This document shows positions 63,111 through 64,000 of a stretch of DNA of 64,000 nucleotides, one piece after another. Under the pieces are notes generated by a model that saw only the letters and a list, made by a program, of their open reading frames with translations, had not been told where the DNA came from and did not search any database. This DNA is from Dendrolimus kikuchii. Its lineage: Eukaryota; Arthropoda; Insecta; Lepidoptera; Lasiocampidae. The position numbers and the translations under genes are program-made. Numbering within the stretch: the stretch's first letter is position 1; each line of letters opens with the position of its first letter. The stretch lies in assembly GCA_019925095.2 (NCBI GenBank), contig CM034406.1:9117388-9181387 (forward strand), read 5' to 3'.

Positions 63111-64000
63111 CTCAATCTACTCCACTTTGTGCGATTTTCAAAATTCTCCATTACCAGTCCTTCGACACGCATAACTTCAGCTGATTTCTTGCTATAGGGA
63201 TAGCTAAATTAAGGCATTTACTACCGACGCTATACGTCGCGTTCATTCAAACCGGGAAATACTGTGGCCGAGCCAACTCGGGCTCCGCCAGTGACTTATA
63301 TTGAGTGCACGAGAATGATAAACCCCCAGAAGAAAAATGTTGTCTTAATATATTCATTATCACCAGTTTGATCTTTTAACGATTTAGGCATATGAAAAGT
63401 TATTTTTTACTCTGCTATTACCAATCCTAGTAGGTATATTTCTTCCCTTGTGTTTCCGATACGATTAGCTTGTCATATTCCGCACATTCACCTCTGTTAA
63501 GAGTACTTAACGCACAATGAAGCATATTTATTCATATAGTTCTAAAATAAGCAAATACATAGATTTTCATTTAGCATAAACACAGAGTATTACAATTCTT
63601 TATTAGTGCAACGATGTTGGTATATGACAAGTCTATAATTTTATAAAATATAGCCAATAATAGATAAAATATTTGTCGGAAATTCCCTAATGATGTTCCA
63701 TACATACTATTTCCTTAATAATCTATACTACATACTACTAATACATATTATTCTAATTCCTTAATATACATATCTAAAAGTAGTGAGTATGATAACGGAC
63801 AGATAGCATTTGGAGACAGACAATGTACAAATATCTTTCTCTGATAAATAATCTGGTTGGGGAAAAAGTCTTTTCGCATACAGTATGTATGAACTTGTAA
63901 TAAGATTTCTTTGGCTATAACATTTGTATCTGGCTGGTTTTGGTATCATTAAAAAGTTTTAATTTTAAAGAAGACAATTCCAAATTCAAATTAGGAAAAT
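63111..64000. other. Intergenic DNA to the end of the window
   Basis: AT-rich; nothing recognised. Confidence 0.5.

Overview
This is a piece of an insect nuclear genome, almost certainly from a moth or butterfly. The support is AT-rich DNA with small GC-rich exons, spliceosomal introns, two clear insect orthologues, and a dense mixture of transposon families whose tails and terminal repeats I recognise as lepidopteran (maT mariners, R1-, RTE-, Jockey- and CR1-type LINEs, a LINE-tailed SINE-like family, and LINE tails ending in a TCGCT-A-rich-AGCGA hairpin). There is nothing prokaryotic here: no operons, CRISPR array, tRNA or rRNA gene was seen.

Layout. (1) 1-6046: intergenic DNA downstream of Tao, with a LINE tail, a hAT MITE and a ~144-bp tandem repeat. 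(2) 6047-40420, minus strand: the whole coding region of the Ste20-family kinase Tao (TAOK), rebuilt here as 19 coding exons (2,994 nt, 997 aa) with all intron phases consistent. Its introns carry most of the mobile DNA: SINE-like copies, a maT mariner, an 8-bp-TSD hAT element with LINE sequence nested inside, a Harbinger-like TTA-flanked element with a gutted Copia retrotransposon inside, a Jockey LINE with a 12-bp TSD, and several MITEs. Two possible non-coding 5' exons lie near 43.3 and 43.7 kb. (3) 44378-46765, plus strand: a four-exon DDE transposase-derived gene, intact except for one extra base in an A-run, starting about 0.6 kb from the probable Tao start region and pointing away from it. 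(4) 49484-55664, plus strand: a complete four-exon HP1 gene (180 aa; chromodomain, hinge, chromoshadow domain). Its third intron holds an R1-clade LINE that lost its reverse-transcriptase core and is flanked by a perfect 15-bp TSD. (5) 55.7-64.0 kb: TE-rich intergenic DNA with a broken intronless relative of the gene in (3), an RTE LINE end next to an (AT)n(GT)n tract, a second maT mariner, and a MITE nested inside a longer inverted-repeat element.

Tao signals to stress-MAPK and Hippo pathways and to microtubules; HP1 binds H3K9-methylated chromatin. I see no functional link between them beyond adjacency. I found no convincing new multi-gene system. The most unusual items are the intron-containing transposase-derived gene with about 81 residues between its last two catalytic positions, and several clean nested-insertion records that fix TE boundaries and order of events.
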